This document shows positions 1 through 9,155 of a DNA stretch of 64,000 nucleotides, one piece after another. This stretch comes from Pseudomonas sp. BN411 (GTDB lineage Bacteria; Pseudomonadota; Gammaproteobacteria; Pseudomonadales; Pseudomonadaceae): positions 25,752 to 89,751 of the forward strand of contig NZ_SSOM01000081.1 in assembly GCF_029871235.1 (NCBI RefSeq). Reading direction: 5' to 3'. The stretch's first letter is position 1. Each line of letters starts with the position of its first letter. The notes under the pieces are model-generated. The model was given only the letters and a program-made list of their open reading frames with translations, ran no database searches and was not told the origin of the DNA. A program made the position numbers and the translations under genes.

Positions 1-1
1 A

Positions 2-259
2 AACACCTTCGACGAATTGCAGGCGCGTATTGCCAAGACCCTGGATTTCATCAAGGGCATCGACGCCGCCAAGCTGGAAGGCAGTGAAACCCGCACCGTG
101 GTGCTGAAGATGCGCAGCGGTGAAATCAGCTTCAGCGGTCGCGACTACCTGCTCGGTTTCGCCATGCCGAACTTCTATTTCCACGTCACCGCGGCCTACG
201 CCATCCTCCGCCACAACGGCGTGGACGTGGGCAAGATGGATTACCTGGGCGGGGTCTGA
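2..259 (+). CDS. DUF1993 family protein, C-terminal part (truncated by window edge)
   Basis: The reading frame is open from the first complete codon and ends at a TGA, so the N-terminus lies outside the window. About 85 residues are visible. They include the conserved tail of the DUF1993 family (SGRDYLLGFAMPNFYFHVT, then YAILRHNGVDVGK and MDYLGG). These are small cytosolic helical proteins of unknown function, about 165-170 residues long and distantly related to DinB/YfiT four-helix proteins. No function can be assigned. The gene is followed by a palindromic intergenic sequence and then azoR on the same strand, more than 200 bases away, so the two are probably not one operon. Confidence 0.8.
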   Translation, partial: NTFDELQARIAKTLDFIKGIDAAKLEGSETRTVVLKMRSGEISFSGRDYLLGFAMPNFYFHVTAAYAILRHNGVDVGKMDYLGGV

Positions 260-280
260 CGCATAGCGGCGCGCTTTTTC

Positions 281-343
281 TATCCACCATTGGGGCTAGA
301 TCACGCCTCCAATGGTGGATCGGTGAAGCGTGATCCACCCTAC
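281..343. repeat. Imperfect palindrome with two alternative hairpins (REP-like)
   Basis: Positions 282-293 pair with 309-320, while 299-306 pair with 328-335. The two stems overlap, so only one can form at a time. The end reads GATCCACCCTAC, like the GTAGGATGGGT-type repeats elsewhere in the window. It lies between the DUF1993 gene and azoR. Confidence 0.5.
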
Positions 344-474
344 GCAGAAATTTTTGTCCCATGAGTGAGACGCTGAATCACGAAATCGCCGTCTAATCAG
401 CTTTTATCGACATGGATAGGATTACCCCCAATCCGATCGGCCGTCGCCGGTCGCCCAACTGAGGGTAACCAACC

Positions 475-1083
475 ATGAAACTCCTGCACCTCGACTCCAG
501 CATCCTCGGCGACGCCTCCGCCTCCCGCCAACTGAGCCGCGACGTGGTCGCCGCCTGGAAAGCCGCCGAGCCGACCGCCCAGATCACCTACCGCGACCTG
601 GCAAGCGATGCCATCAGCCACCTGTCCGCCCTGAGCCTGGTTGCCGGCGGTACTCCGGCTGACCTGCGCGACGCCGCCCAGAAGCACGAAGCCGAACTGG
701 GTGAAACCACCCTGAACGAGTTCCTCGCCGCCGACGCGGTCGTCATCGGCGCGCCGATGTACAACTTCAGCGTCCCGAGCCAACTGAAGGCCTGGATCGA
801 CCGCATCGCCGTTGCCGGCAAGACCTTCCGTTACACCGAGAACGGCCCGGAAGGCCTGGCGGGTGGCAAGAAGGTGGTGATCGTCAACACCGCAGGCGGT
901 ATCCACACCGGCCAGGTGACCGGCCAGGCCCATGAGGATTACCTGAAGCTGGTGCTGAACTTCCTCGGCGTGACCGACATCGAAGTCGTCCGTGCCGAAG
1001 GCCTGGCCTACGGCGAAGAGCCCCGCGCCAATGCCATCAGCGCGGCCAAGCAGCAGATTGGCGAGCTGTTCGCCACTGCCTGA
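475..1083 (+). CDS. azoR: FMN-dependent NADH-azoreductase
   Basis: This 202-residue protein has the length and motifs of AzoR flavodoxin-fold quinone/azo reductases (formerly called acyl carrier protein phosphodiesterase). It reduces quinones and azo bonds with NADH through bound FMN as a cytosolic homodimer. The N-terminal [18 protein letters not shown] loop binds the FMN phosphate. [19 protein letters not shown] near residue 95 and the NTAGGIH segment near residue 140 are the conserved flavin-contact motifs. The ATG has GAGGG about nine bases upstream. A strong hairpin follows the stop, so the gene is probably monocistronic. Pseudomonads carry several AzoR paralogues and I cannot say which one this is. 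Confidence 0.93.
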   Translation: MKLLHLDSSILGDASASRQLSRDVVAAWKAAEPTAQITYRDLASDAISHLSALSLVAGGTPADLRDAAQKHEAELGETTLNEFLAADAVVIGAPMYNFSVPSQLKAWIDRIAVAGKTFRYTENGPEGLAGGKKVVIVNTAGGIHTGQVTGQAHEDYLKLVLNFLGVTDIEVVRAEGLAYGEEPRANAISAAKQQIGELFATA

Positions 1084-1101
1084 TTCGGTACGCCGGAAAA
1101 C

Positions 1102-1129
1102 ACAAAGCCCCGCAATTGCGGGGCTTTGT
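1102..1129 (+). terminator. Rho-independent-type terminator after azoR
   Basis: A perfect 12-bp stem (ACAAAGCCCCGC / GCGGGGCTTTGT) encloses an AATT loop. It begins 18 bases after the azoR stop and has only a short T run. Since the arms begin in A and T runs it may act in both directions. Confidence 0.8.
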
Positions 1130-1175
1130 CGTTTACAGCGAGCGATCAATCTCAAGAGGCATGGTCTGCTTTACC

Positions 1176-1273
1176 TGTGGGGGCGAATTTATTCGCTGAC
1201 CGGACCGAAGGTTCGGCCGTCTGTACCTCAAGGGGGCGCTTCGCACCCCTTAGCGAATGAATTCGCCCCCACA
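1176..1273. repeat. Class A REP-like element, complete
   Basis: Outer arms are TGTGGGGGCGAA and TTCGCCCCCACA. The left inner hairpin is GCGAAT-TT-ATTCGC and the right one GCGAAT-GA-ATTCGC. The element lies between the convergent genes azoR and ybiT. Confidence 0.85.
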
Positions 1274-1304
1274 AATGACGCGATACCGCACCGGGCGGTT
1301 CCGA

Positions 1305-2894
1305 TCAGACAATCACACCCTGGCTACGCAGGTAATCGTCATAGGTGCCGCTGAAGTCGGTCACGCCGTTCTCGTCCAGCTCGATGATGCGGGTGGCCAG
1401 GGAACCGACGAACTCACGGTCGTGGCTGACGAAGATCAGGGTGCCCGGGTAGTTCTCCAGCGCCAGGTTGAGCGCCTCGATGGATTCCATGTCCAGGTGG
1501 TTGGTGGGTTCGTCCATCACCAGCACGTTGGGCTTCTTCAGGATCAGCTTGCCGAACAGCATGCGGCCTTGCTCACCACCGGAAATCACCTTCACCGACT
1601 TGAGGATCTCGTCGTTGGAGAACAGCATGCGGCCAAGGGTGCCGCGCACCAGCTGCTCGCCACCCTGGGTCCACTGGCCCATCCAGTCGAACAGGGTGAT
1701 GTCGTCTTCGAAGTCATGGGCGTGGTCCTGGGCGTAGTAGCCGAGGTCCGCGCTTTCGGTCCACTTCACGCTACCGGCGTCCGGGTTCATCTCACCGACC
1801 AGGGTACGCAGCAGGGTGGTCTTGCCGATGCCGTTCGGGCCGATGATGGCGACGCGCTCGCCAGCCTCGATCTGCAGGTCCAGGCCCTTGAACAGTTGCT
1901 TGCCCTCGAAGCCCTTGGCCAGCTTCTCCACGGTCACCGCCTGGCGGTGCAGCTTCTTGTGCTGGTCGAAGCGGATGAAGGGGCTGACGCGGCTGGACGG
2001 CTTGACCTCGGCCAGTTGGATCTTGTCGATCTGCTTGGCGCGCGAGGTGGCCTGCTTGGCTTTCGAGGCGTTGGCGGAGAATCGGCTGACGAAGGTCTGC
2101 AGCTCAGCGATCTGCGCTTTCTTCTTGGCGTTGTCGGCCAGGAGTTGCTCGCGGGACTGGGTCGCGGCGGTCATGTACTCGTCGTAGTTGCCCGGGAACA
2201 GACGCAGCTCGCCGTAATCCAGGTCCGCCATGTGGGTGCACACGCTGTTCAGGAAGTGGCGGTCGTGGGAAATGATGATCATGGTGCTGTTACGCGCCGT
2301 GAGGATGTTTTCCAGCCAGCGGATGGTGTTGATGTCCAGGTGGTTGGTCGGCTCGTCCAGCAGCAGCACATCCGGGTCCGAGAACAGCGCCTGGGCCAGC
2401 AACACGCGCAGCTTCCAGCCGGGAGCGACTTCGCTCATCGGACCGAAATGCTGGCTGAGCGGAATACCGAGGCCAAGCAGCAGCTCGCCGGCGCGGGATT
2501 CGGCGGTGTAGCCGTCCATCTCGGCGAACTCGGTCTCCAGCTCGGCCACGGCCATGCCGTCGTCCTCGCTCATTTCAGGCAGCGAATAGATGCGGTCACG
2601 TTCGGCCTTGACTCGCCACAGCTCGGCATGGCCCATGATCACGGTGTCGATCACGCTGAATTCTTCGTACGCGAACTGATCCTGGCGCAGCTTGCCGAGG
2701 CGCACGTTGGGTTCCAGCATCACCTGGCCGCCAGAAGGCTCCAGATCGCTGCCGAGGATCTTCATGAAGGTCGACTTGCCGCAGCCGTTGGCACCGATCA
2801 GGCCGTAGCGGTTGCCGTTGCCGAACTTGACGGAAACGTTCTCGAACAGCGGCTTGGGGCCGAACTGCATGGTGATGTTGGCGGTAGAGATCAC
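1305..2894 (-). CDS. ybiT: ABC-F family ATPase YbiT
   Basis: This 529-residue protein has two ABC ATPase domains in tandem and no membrane segment, the ABC-F architecture. ABC-F proteins act on the ribosomal E site and modulate translation. Walker A motifs are GANGCGKST (N-domain, about residue 36) and GPNGIGKTT (C-domain, about residue 355). Both domains carry [11 protein letters not shown] or [11 protein letters not shown]alker B boxes. The inter-domain linker ([20 protein letters not shown]) is charged and helical as expected. The N-domain signature is the degenerate [11 protein letters not shown], which is usual for YbiT. Length and sequence closely resemble E. coli YbiT (530 residues). 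It is transcribed alone toward azoR. Confidence 0.93.
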   Translation of the reverse strand: MISTANITMQFGPKPLFENVSVKFGNGNRYGLIGANGCGKSTFMKILGSDLEPSGGQVMLEPNVRLGKLRQDQFAYEEFSVIDTVIMGHAELWRVKAERDRIYSLPEMSEDDGMAVAELETEFAEMDGYTAESRAGELLLGLGIPLSQHFGPMSEVAPGWKLRVLLAQALFSDPDVLLLDEPTNHLDINTIRWLENILTARNSTMIIISHDRHFLNSVCTHMADLDYGELRLFPGNYDEYMTAATQSREQLLADNAKKKAQIAELQTFVSRFSANASKAKQATSRAKQIDKIQLAEVKPSSRVSPFIRFDQHKKLHRQAVTVEKLAKGFEGKQLFKGLDLQIEAGERVAIIGPNGIGKTTLLRTLVGEMNPDAGSVKWTESADLGYYAQDHAHDFEDDITLFDWMGQWTQGGEQLVRGTLGRMLFSNDEILKSVKVISGGEQGRMLFGKLILKKPNVLVMDEPTNHLDMESIEALNLALENYPGTLIFVSHDREFVGSLATRIIELDENGVTDFSGTYDDYLRSQGVIV

Positions 2895-3057
2895 GATGGA
2901 ATCCTGAGCTTGGGGGCGCTCGCGCGCAAAAAAGGCGCGATTGTAGCGGTTTTGCCCAGGGCTGGGGTGAACCTTCGGCGGCTGTGGGACGAAAGGGCGT
3001 GCTAGTTCGCCGACACCCTTCGAACGGGAATAGGGTCTCGGCGTCTATGGGGGATTC

Positions 3058-3126
3058 ATGCCCGAGGGGGAATTGATCCCCATCACGATGCGCCTCGCCA
3101 CGATGAGCATGATGAACACCCATTAA
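3058..3126 (+). CDS. Possible 22-residue Met-rich small ORF upstream of the CopD-like gene
   Basis: An ATG at 3058 opens 22 codons ending in TAA at 3126, 18 bases before the next gene. The peptide has five Met and ends MSMMNTH. A GGGGGA tract precedes the ATG but at only three bases, which is too close for a good ribosome binding site. It could be a leader peptide for the downstream membrane protein, or a chance ORF. No homologue is recognised. Confidence 0.2.
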   Translation: MPEGELIPITMRLATMSMMNTH

Positions 3127-3144
3127 GGACGAGGGGGAAGTGAC

Positions 3145-3585
3145 ATGCTCTATCTACTGCACAAATTCGCGCATCTCACGGCAGCGGCTTTTTTCATAGG
3201 CGGGGTGTTCTTCGAGGTCATGATCCTCAGCCGGGCGGCCCGCAGTCTGGAGGCGGGGCCTCGTGAACAGCTGTCCAGGGCCCTGGGGCAGCGCGCCCGG
3301 CGTGTCATGCACTGGGTCATCCTCATACTCTTCGGCGCCGGCCTGGCGCTGGCCTGGCATTACCGAGCTGTGCTGCAGGACCCTTTCTCCAGCAGTTTCG
3401 GCACCTTGCTGGTGCTGAAGATCTGCCTGGCACTGAGCATCCTCGGGCACTTCCTGTTGGTCGTTTTGCTGATGCGCAGTGGGCGCATGACGCCGGCCCG
3501 CTCCCGTCTGATCCACCTCAGCGTGCTGGTTCAGATGCTTGGCATTCTGTTCCTGGCCAAGGCGATGTTCCTGGTCAGCTGGTAG
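3145..3585 (+). CDS. CopD-domain-like inner-membrane protein
   Basis: The 146-residue protein has four hydrophobic helices (about residues 5-28, 52-70, 85-107 and 120-142). It carries the pattern of small CopD-like/DUF2269-type membrane proteins: LHKFAHLTAAAFFIGGVFFE at the N-terminus, with a His in the first helix, and RRVMHWVILILFGAG in the second. Proteins of this group are proposed to bind heme or move copper, but this is family inference only. A strong ribosome binding site (AGGACGAGGGGGAAG) precedes the ATG. No copper-resistance genes adjoin it; OprC lies 56 kb away. Confidence 0.65.
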   Translation: MLYLLHKFAHLTAAAFFIGGVFFEVMILSRAARSLEAGPREQLSRALGQRARRVMHWVILILFGAGLALAWHYRAVLQDPFSSSFGTLLVLKICLALSILGHFLLVVLLMRSGRMTPARSRLIHLSVLVQMLGILFLAKAMFLVSW

Positions 3586-3732
3586 CGCGGTCTGCAGAGG
3601 CTGCGAAGGTGCGGAATACCCGCTCTGGCCTGTACACGGCGCTATCACGAAACCGTCAAGAACCAGCGCTAGCCTGACCTGGCTTCCACGGCACTTTGAC
3701 TCTCGATCGCGCTGCCCACGCTACGCGATGCA

Positions 3733-3759
3733 GGCCAACCTGATCAGTTGGCCTTTTTT
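3733..3759 (+). terminator. Rho-independent terminator
   Basis: The stem GGCCAAC / GTTGGCC (3733-3739 with 3747-3753) is followed directly by TTTTTT. It lies 148 bases after the CopD-like gene and just upstream of the next small gene. It probably ends the CopD-like transcript or a short unannotated RNA. Confidence 0.75.
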
Positions 3760-3796
3760 CTTTCTGCCGTTCCGCCGTGGACCAGTCGGAGTATCC

Positions 3797-3982
3797 ATGG
3801 ACATCGCAATCCAGCAGGTCAGCCGCAGCGACAGGGAAGAGTGGCAGGTGGAGGTCTTCGGCATGAAGGTTTCCTTCCGCGACAAGGCGGCTGCGCTGGC
3901 CTTCGCGATCAGGCTGCAGGAGCGCGTGGAAGCGCCCCATCTGCTACCGGGCACACCCGATCAGGATGATGTTCAGACCTGA
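3797..3982 (+). CDS. Small hypothetical protein (61 aa)
   Basis: The ATG at 3797 has GGAG five bases upstream. The product is a soluble, charged 61-residue protein. Its core (EEWQVEVFGMKVSFRDKAAA) looks like one beta-hairpin plus a helix, similar in style to small DUF2188-type proteins. No known domain is recognised and no function is assigned. It follows a terminator, so it has its own promoter. The good ribosome binding site argues that it is real. Confidence 0.55.
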   Translation: MDIAIQQVSRSDREEWQVEVFGMKVSFRDKAAALAFAIRLQERVEAPHLLPGTPDQDDVQT

Positions 3983-4069
3983 GGCTCAATTTCTTGTCGG
4001 TTCCAGCTATTGCGTGGCGGGCCTGGGCTGGGGCAAAAATGTGCCTTCCGGACCAGAAGGAGAAGGCAC

Positions 4070-4369
4070 GTGAAGAGAGCTCTGATTTTCGTTGCACTGA
4101 CCTTGCAGGCCTGCACCTTCGCAGCGGTGGCGGGGGAGTGGCCGCAAGGTGGTGGCGAGAAGTTCACCCAGGAATGCGTTGCCAGCGCGGCCAGGCAGGT
4201 TCCGCAGGACAAGGCCGTCGCCTACTGCAACTGCTCCAACGGCATGATGCAGGAGGCCTTCACCTCGCAGCAGCTGGTGAGCGTGACCGAAGGCCGGAAG
4301 CCGACCGAAGACGAATTGACGGTCCTCACCGATATCTCGCGTACGTGCGCTCGCGAAACACTGCAATGA
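4070..4369 (+). CDS. Small secreted Cys-containing hypothetical protein
   Basis: The GTG at 4070 is chosen because AAGGAG lies seven bases upstream and a signal peptide starts there (MKRALIFVALTLQACTFAAVAG). The product has 99 residues. The mature part has three further Cys residues, two of them in a CNC pair (VAYCNCSNGMMQEAF), and a conserved-looking tail (LTVLTDISRTCARETL). The ordered Cys suggest disulphides or metal binding in the periplasm. LQAC in the signal could be a poor lipobox. The family is not recognised. Confidence 0.65.
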   Translation: MKRALIFVALTLQACTFAAVAGEWPQGGGEKFTQECVASAARQVPQDKAVAYCNCSNGMMQEAFTSQQLVSVTEGRKPTEDELTVLTDISRTCARETLQ

Positions 4370-4472
4370 TGGCGTCGGGGCACGGAGTGAAGGCGCTGCA
4401 ATAAGGCCTTCACATTCCGGCGCGAGAATAGGCTCTGCGCCACGGACGGTGCCCATTCTCGCCAGATGCCCC

Positions 4473-4751
4473 TCACTCCCTGAAGAACACCTGCACCAGG
4501 TGATAGCCGAACTGGCTTTTCACCGGGCCATGGATGACGCGCACGGGCTTCTTGAAAATTACCTGATCGATCACTCGCACCATCTGGCCAGGGCGCACTT
4601 CGCCCAGGTCGCCGCCGCGCTTGCCAGACGGGCAGATGGAGTGCTTCTTGGCCAGGACCGCGAAGTCTTCGCCCTTGTCCAGGCGCTTCTTCAATTGTTC
4701 GGCTTCCGCCTCGGTCTTGACCAGAATATGGCGGGCAAGGGCCTTGGCCAT
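4473..4751 (-). CDS. ppiC: Parvulin-type peptidyl-prolyl cis-trans isomerase C
   Basis: This is a single 92-residue rotamase domain without a signal peptide, the size of E. coli PpiC (93 residues). It begins MAKALARHILVKTEAEAEQL and has the parvulin hallmarks CPSGKRGGDLGEVRPGQMV and VHGPVKSQFGYH-like HGPVKSQFGYHLVQV near the end. The enzyme accelerates proline isomerisation in the cytosol. The ATG at 4751 has AGAGGAA upstream on the minus strand, while longer upstream extensions lack family similarity. It is divergent from the PilT/PilU-like gene. Confidence 0.92.
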   Translation of the reverse strand: MAKALARHILVKTEAEAEQLKKRLDKGEDFAVLAKKHSICPSGKRGGDLGEVRPGQMVRVIDQVIFKKPVRVIHGPVKSQFGYHLVQVFFRE

Positions 4752-4870
4752 GGGAATTCCTCTTGGACTGTGGAGCGGTTCATTGTGCCAGTACGGGCAG
4801 CCGCCATACAGTTGGGCACCGGTGATCCGCCAAGCGGATGCCTTCACCTGACACGGGATGTGCACCTTCG

Positions 4871-6082
4871 ATGGACCTCTCTGCGATGCTCAAGATCCTG
4901 GCTACCCAGGATGGCTCCGACCTCTACCTGTCCACGGGCGCGCCGCCCTGCGCCAAGTTCAACGGCCTGTTGCGGCCGCTCAGCAACGAACCACTGAAGG
5001 CCGGCGACGTGGCCAGGATCGCCGAGTCGATCATGGACGCCGAGCAGCGTGCCGAGTTCGACCGCGAACTGGAGATGAACCTGGCCATCTCGCTGCCGAA
5101 CATCGGCCGCTTCCGTATCAACATCTTCCGCCAGCGCAACGAGGTGTCCATCGTCGCGCGGAACATCAAGCTGGATATCCCGCGCTTCGAAGACCTCAAG
5201 CTGCCCGAAGTGCTGCTCAAGATGGTGATGGAAAAGCGCGGCCTGGTGCTCTTCGTCGGCGGAACCGGCTCTGGTAAGTCCACCTCGCTGGCGGCGCTGA
5301 TCGACTACCGCAACCGCAACACCGGCGGCCACATCATCACCATCGAAGACCCGGTGGAATACGTGCACCGGCACAAGAAGTCCATCATCAACCAACGCGA
5401 GGTGGGGGTGGACACCCGCAGCTTCCACGCCGCGCTGAAGAACACCCTACGCCAGGCGCCGGACGTAATCCTGATCGGCGAGATTCGCGACCGCGAGACC
5501 ATGGAACATGCGCTGGCCTTCGCCGACACCGGCCACCTGGCCATTTCCACCCTGCACGCCAACAACGCCAACCAGGCGCTGGACCGCATCATCAACTTCT
5601 TCCCTGAAGAGCGTCGTCCGCAACTGCTCAACGACCTGGGCAACAACCTCAAGGCCTTCGTTTCCCAGCGCCTGGTACGCACCCAGGACGGCAAGCGCCG
5701 AGCGGCGGTGGAGGTGCTGTTGGGCACGTCGACCATCAGCGACCTGATCAAGCGCGGTGAATTCCACTCCATCAAGGAGATCATGGAAAAGTCCCGCGGC
5801 CTGGGCATGCAGACGTTCGACCAGGCGCTGTTCGACCTGGTGGTGGAAGGTGCCATTCCGGAAGAAGAGGCGATCAAGAACGCCGACTCCGCCAACAACC
5901 TGCGCCTGAAACTCAAGCTTTATCGCGAAGGCCCTGCTGCAACGCCCGCACCGGCCGCAGCGTCGCCAGCACCGGCAGCTGCCCCGAGCGCCACCCCGGA
6001 TTCCGCCGGCTGGGGCCTGGAGTTGAAGCTGGAAGACCTGGAAGAAGACGCGCCAGAAGAGCCGGGGCCTCGGATGGGTTAG
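4871..6082 (+). CDS. PilT/PilU family type IV pilus retraction ATPase homologue
   Basis: This 403-residue protein has the PilT/PilU order. An N-terminal PAS-like domain (about residues 1-110) precedes a AAA+ core with Walker A GGTGSGKST near residue 134, the Walker B/Asp box LIGEIRDRETMEHAL and the His box ISTLHANNANQALDRI. The enzymes drive pilus retraction as hexamers at the inner membrane. The C-terminus has a Pro/Ala-rich and then acidic tail of about 50 residues, which is not part of the ATPase fold. The N-terminus starting MDLSAMLKILATQDGSDLYL resembles PilU more than PilT. The gene stands alone, divergent from ppiC, so it may be a third paralogue rather than the classical pilU. The ribosome binding site is weak. 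Confidence 0.85.
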   Translation: MDLSAMLKILATQDGSDLYLSTGAPPCAKFNGLLRPLSNEPLKAGDVARIAESIMDAEQRAEFDRELEMNLAISLPNIGRFRINIFRQRNEVSIVARNIKLDIPRFEDLKLPEVLLKMVMEKRGLVLFVGGTGSGKSTSLAALIDYRNRNTGGHIITIEDPVEYVHRHKKSIINQREVGVDTRSFHAALKNTLRQAPDVILIGEIRDRETMEHALAFADTGHLAISTLHANNANQALDRIINFFPEERRPQLLNDLGNNLKAFVSQRLVRTQDGKRRAAVEVLLGTSTISDLIKRGEFHSIKEIMEKSRGLGMQTFDQALFDLVVEGAIPEEEAIKNADSANNLRLKLKLYREGPAATPAPAAASPAPAAAPSATPDSAGWGLELKLEDLEEDAPEEPGPRMG

Positions 6083-6087
6083 TTCGT

Positions 6088-6180
6088 TGTGGGGGCGAAT
6101 TCATTCGCTGACCGGACCGCAGGTTCGGCCGTGCCTTGGGGCAGCTTCGCTGCCCTTAGCGATTGAAATCGCCCCCACAG
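6088..6180. repeat. Class A REP-like element, complete
   Basis: The left hairpin is GCGAAT-TC-ATTCGC and the right hairpin GCGATT-GA-AATCGC, with outer TGTGGGGG / CCCCCACA arms. It begins six bases after the PilU-like stop codon. Confidence 0.85.
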
Positions 6181-6312
6181 ATAGAAGCACGACCGATTTC
6201 CACCAACTACCGGTCAACCTGTATGGCCAAATTTAAATCTGTCTGTACATAGCAGCCGTCTCGCGGCCCGCATAGATTCGCTGCATGCACCCATGCGATC
6301 CGGGAGGTCGTG

Positions 6313-6909
6313 ATGCGAATCGCCGTACTGACATTCGAAGGTTTCAACGAACTGGATTCCTTCGTGGCCGCCGCCTTGCTCAACCGCATGCGCGGGCAGG
6401 GCTGGCAGGCGGAGATCACCTCGCCCAGCGACTGGGTGACGTCCATGAACGGCGTGCGGGTCCAGGCCCAGCAACCGCTGGAGTTCGCCAACAGCGCCGA
6501 CGTGGTGCTGTTCGGTAGCGGCATCCTGACCCGCGACATCGCCAAGGACCGCAGCATCCTCGACCGCCTGCAACTGGACCCGCAGCGCCAGCTGATCGGC
6601 TCCCAGTGCTCCGGCGCCTTGCTCATGGCCAAACTCGGCCTGCTCGACAATCTGCCGGCCTGTACCGACCTCACCACCAAGCCCTGGGTGATCGAGGCCG
6701 GCGTACGGGTGCTGGATCAGCCCTTCTTCGCCAGCGGCAACCTCGCGACCGCCGGTGGCTGCCTGTCCGCCCCCTACCTGGCCGCCTGGGCGATCGCCAA
6801 GCTGGCCGGCGAAGACGCCGCAGCTTCCGTGCTGCACTACGTGGCGCCGGTAGGGGAGAAAGAGGCCTATGTGGAGCGGGCGCTGGGTGTGATTCGGCCC
6901 TACTTGTAA
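6313..6909 (+). CDS. DJ-1/PfpI family protein
   Basis: The 198-residue protein has the class I amidotransferase-like fold of the DJ-1/PfpI superfamily. It starts MRIAVLTFEGFNELDSF, and the nucleophile elbow GSQCSGALLMAKLG near residue 100 holds the reactive Cys. Members include chaperones, deglycases, isonitrile hydratases and thiol-dependent hydrolases, so the substrate cannot be stated. The ATG at 6313 has GGGAGG five bases upstream. The gene is flanked by class A repeats on both sides. Confidence 0.85.
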   Translation: MRIAVLTFEGFNELDSFVAAALLNRMRGQGWQAEITSPSDWVTSMNGVRVQAQQPLEFANSADVVLFGSGILTRDIAKDRSILDRLQLDPQRQLIGSQCSGALLMAKLGLLDNLPACTDLTTKPWVIEAGVRVLDQPFFASGNLATAGGCLSAPYLAAWAIAKLAGEDAAASVLHYVAPVGEKEAYVERALGVIRPYL

Positions 6910-6932
6910 TCCGGTTCGGACCTCGCTTTTCC

Positions 6933-7029
6933 TGTGGGGGCGAATTCATTCGCTGACCGGAGCGAAGGCAAGGTCCACGATTTCTCAGGGGGCGCTGGAC
7001 GCGCCATAGCGATTGAAATCGCCCCCACA
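6933..7029. repeat. Class A REP-like element, complete
   Basis: The left hairpin is GCGAAT-TC-ATTCGC and the right hairpin GCGATT-GA-AATCGC. It lies between the convergent DJ-1-like and acetoacetyl-CoA synthetase genes. Confidence 0.85.
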
Positions 7030-7046
7030 CAAGATCGAGCCAGGCC

Positions 7047-7103
7047 GTAGGGTGGGCTTCAGCCCACCATTGCAGGTCAGCTGTGGGCTAAAGCCCACCC
7101 TAC
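7047..7103. repeat. Class B REP-like element (GTAGGGTGGGC type)
   Basis: Arms GTAGGGTGGGC and GCCCACCCTAC flank two small hairpins (GGGCTTCAGCCC and GGGCTAAAGCCC). It sits 18 bases from the class A element in the same intergenic gap. Confidence 0.8.
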
Positions 7104-7138
7104 AAGGCAACCCCCTTGAGCATGCGCGGGCCGCCCCT

Positions 7139-9094
7139 TCAACTCTGAAGCTCTGGAAGATCCCGATACAACTCCAACGCCTGCGGGTTGGCCAGGGCAT
7201 CGGTGTTCTTCACCGGCTTGCCATGCACCACATTGCGCACCGCCAGTTCGACGATCTTGCCGCTCAGGGTGCGGGGGATGTCGGTTACGGCGATGATCTT
7301 CGCCGGCACGTGGCGCGAGGTGGTGTTGGTGCGGATCACCTGGCGGATGCGCTCGCGCAGGGCATCGTCCAGCACCGCGTCATCGCGCAGGCGAACGAAC
7401 AGCACCACCCGTACATCGCCTTGCCAGTCCTGGCCGATGGCGATGGATTCCAGCACTTCTTCCACCTTCTCCACCTGGCGGTAGATCTCGGCGGTGCCGA
7501 TGCGCACGCCGCCGGGGTTGAGTACGGCGTCCGAGCGCCCGTGGATCACCAGGCCGCCGTGCGCGGTTTCCTCGGCGTAATCGCCGTGGGCCCAGACGCC
7601 GGGGAAGGTCTCGAAGTAAGCCGCCCTGAACCTCGCTCCGTCCGGGTCGTTCCAGAAGCCCACCGGCATCGACGGGAAATGCCGGGCGCAGACCAGCTCG
7701 CCTTTCTCGCCGAATACCCGTCTGCCGTCCTCGTTCCACACCTGCGTGTCCATGCCCAGGCCCTTGCACTGCAGTTCGCCGCGCCATACCGGCAGCACCG
7801 GGTTGCCCAGGGCGAAGCAGGAAACGATGTCGGTGCCGCCGGAAATGGAAGACAGGCACAGCTCGCCCTTGATGTCGCGGTAGACGAACTCGAAGCTCTC
7901 GTGGGACAGCGGTGAACCGGTGGAAAGCAGCGCCTTCAGACGCTCCAGGCGGTGGCTCTGGCACGGTTTGATTCCAGCCTTCTCCAGGGCGGCCAGGTAC
8001 TTGGCACTGGCACCGAAGATGCTGATGCCCTCGTAGTCGATCAGGTCCATCAGGCGTTCGGGGCCGGGGTGGAAAGGTGAACCGTCGTAGAGCACCAGGG
8101 TGGCGCCCAGGGCCAGGCCGGACACCAGCCAATTCCACATCATCCAACCGCAGGTGGTGAAGTAGAACAGCGTGTCCGAGGCCGACAGGTCACAGTGCAG
8201 GCCGTGTTCCTTGACGTGTTGCAGCAGGGTGCCGCCAACGCCGTGGACGATGCATTTGGGCACCCCGGTGGTGCCGCTGGAGTAGAGGATGTACAGCGGC
8301 TGGTCGAAGGGCACCGGGGTGAATTCAGGTTCGCCGCCGGGCTGGTAGAAGTCGTTCCACAGGGCGACGCGGGCGCGCGTGGTTAAGTCCGTCGGCTGTG
8401 CCTCAGGGCGGGAGTAGGGGACCAGCACCAGCTGTTCCAGCCAGGGCATGCGTTCGAGGATTTCGTTGAGCTTGTCGGTCAGGTCCAGGTTCTTGCCGGC
8501 GTAGCGGTAGCCGGCGGCAGCGATCAGCACCCTCGGCTCGATCTGGCCGAAGCGGTCGATCACCCCCTGGGTGCCGAAGTCCGGCGAGCAGGACGACCAG
8601 GTGGCGCCCAGACTGGTCGCGGCGAGCATGCCCGCCACCGCTTGCCAAGTATTGGGCATGAAGGCCGCAACGCGATCGCCGACGCCCACGCCCAGGGCTT
8701 TCAGGCTCTGCTGCAGGCCGGCGACATGGTTGGCCAGCTCGGCATAGGTCAATTGCACGCGGCTGCCGTCTTCGCCGATGGCGACCAGTGCCGGCTGCTC
8801 GTCGCGGCGGCGCAGCAGGTGCTCGGCGAAGTTCAGGGTGGCGTCGGGGAACCAGCGGGCGCTGGGCATCGCGGCGCTTTCTTCCAGCACGGCCGTGGGC
8901 GGCGTGCTGAAGCGGATGTCGAAGAACTCGACGATGGCCTGCCAGAAGGCCTCGCGGCGGTCCAGGCTCCAGGCGTGCAGGGCAGGGTAGTCGGGCAGGT
9001 CCAGGCCCTGTTGCTGGCAGACCTGGCGGCGGAAGGCGTCCATGCGGGTGGCGGCGATCCGCACCGGGCTGGGGGTCCACAGTGGCTTATCCAT
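7139..9094 (-). CDS. Acetoacetyl-CoA synthetase (acetoacetate-CoA ligase)
   Basis: This 651-residue ANL-superfamily adenylating enzyme converts acetoacetate, ATP and CoA to acetoacetyl-CoA. It has the AMP-binding motif [15 protein letters not shown] near residue 270, [12 protein letters not shown] near residue 405 and the late catalytic [12 protein letters not shown] lysine loop near residue 615. The length and the N-terminal WTPSPVR segment match acetoacetyl-CoA rather than acetyl-CoA synthetases. The ATG at 9094 has GAGGA seven bases upstream. Its neighbours are the LysR regulator and scoAB, and the Liu pathway beyond them produces acetoacetate, which fits the substrate. Confidence 0.92.
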   Translation of the reverse strand: MDKPLWTPSPVRIAATRMDAFRRQVCQQQGLDLPDYPALHAWSLDRREAFWQAIVEFFDIRFSTPPTAVLEESAAMPSARWFPDATLNFAEHLLRRRDEQPALVAIGEDGSRVQLTYAELANHVAGLQQSLKALGVGVGDRVAAFMPNTWQAVAGMLAATSLGATWSSCSPDFGTQGVIDRFGQIEPRVLIAAAGYRYAGKNLDLTDKLNEILERMPWLEQLVLVPYSRPEAQPTDLTTRARVALWNDFYQPGGEPEFTPVPFDQPLYILYSSGTTGVPKCIVHGVGGTLLQHVKEHGLHCDLSASDTLFYFTTCGWMMWNWLVSGLALGATLVLYDGSPFHPGPERLMDLIDYEGISIFGASAKYLAALEKAGIKPCQSHRLERLKALLSTGSPLSHESFEFVYRDIKGELCLSSISGGTDIVSCFALGNPVLPVWRGELQCKGLGMDTQVWNEDGRRVFGEKGELVCARHFPSMPVGFWNDPDGARFRAAYFETFPGVWAHGDYAEETAHGGLVIHGRSDAVLNPGGVRIGTAEIYRQVEKVEEVLESIAIGQDWQGDVRVVLFVRLRDDAVLDDALRERIRQVIRTNTTSRHVPAKIIAVTDIPRTLSGKIVELAVRNVVHGKPVKNTDALANPQALELYRDLPELQS

Positions 9095-9155
9095 CTGCGC
9101 ATCCTCATCTGGCGAGACGTGGGTCATCCGGTTGCTATTCAGCATAGGCCCTGGC

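Noticed and set aside
1305..2894. Missing LSGGQ signature in the first ATPase domain of YbiT as a sign of decay
   Set aside because: The same degenerate signature is present in E. coli YbiT, so it is a normal family feature.
1257..3005. Very long open frames opposite ybiT, liuD, liuB and the acetoacetyl-CoA synthetase gene
   Set aside because: They are antisense to genes with clear motifs and arise from high-GC codon use; none has family similarity or a ribosome binding site.
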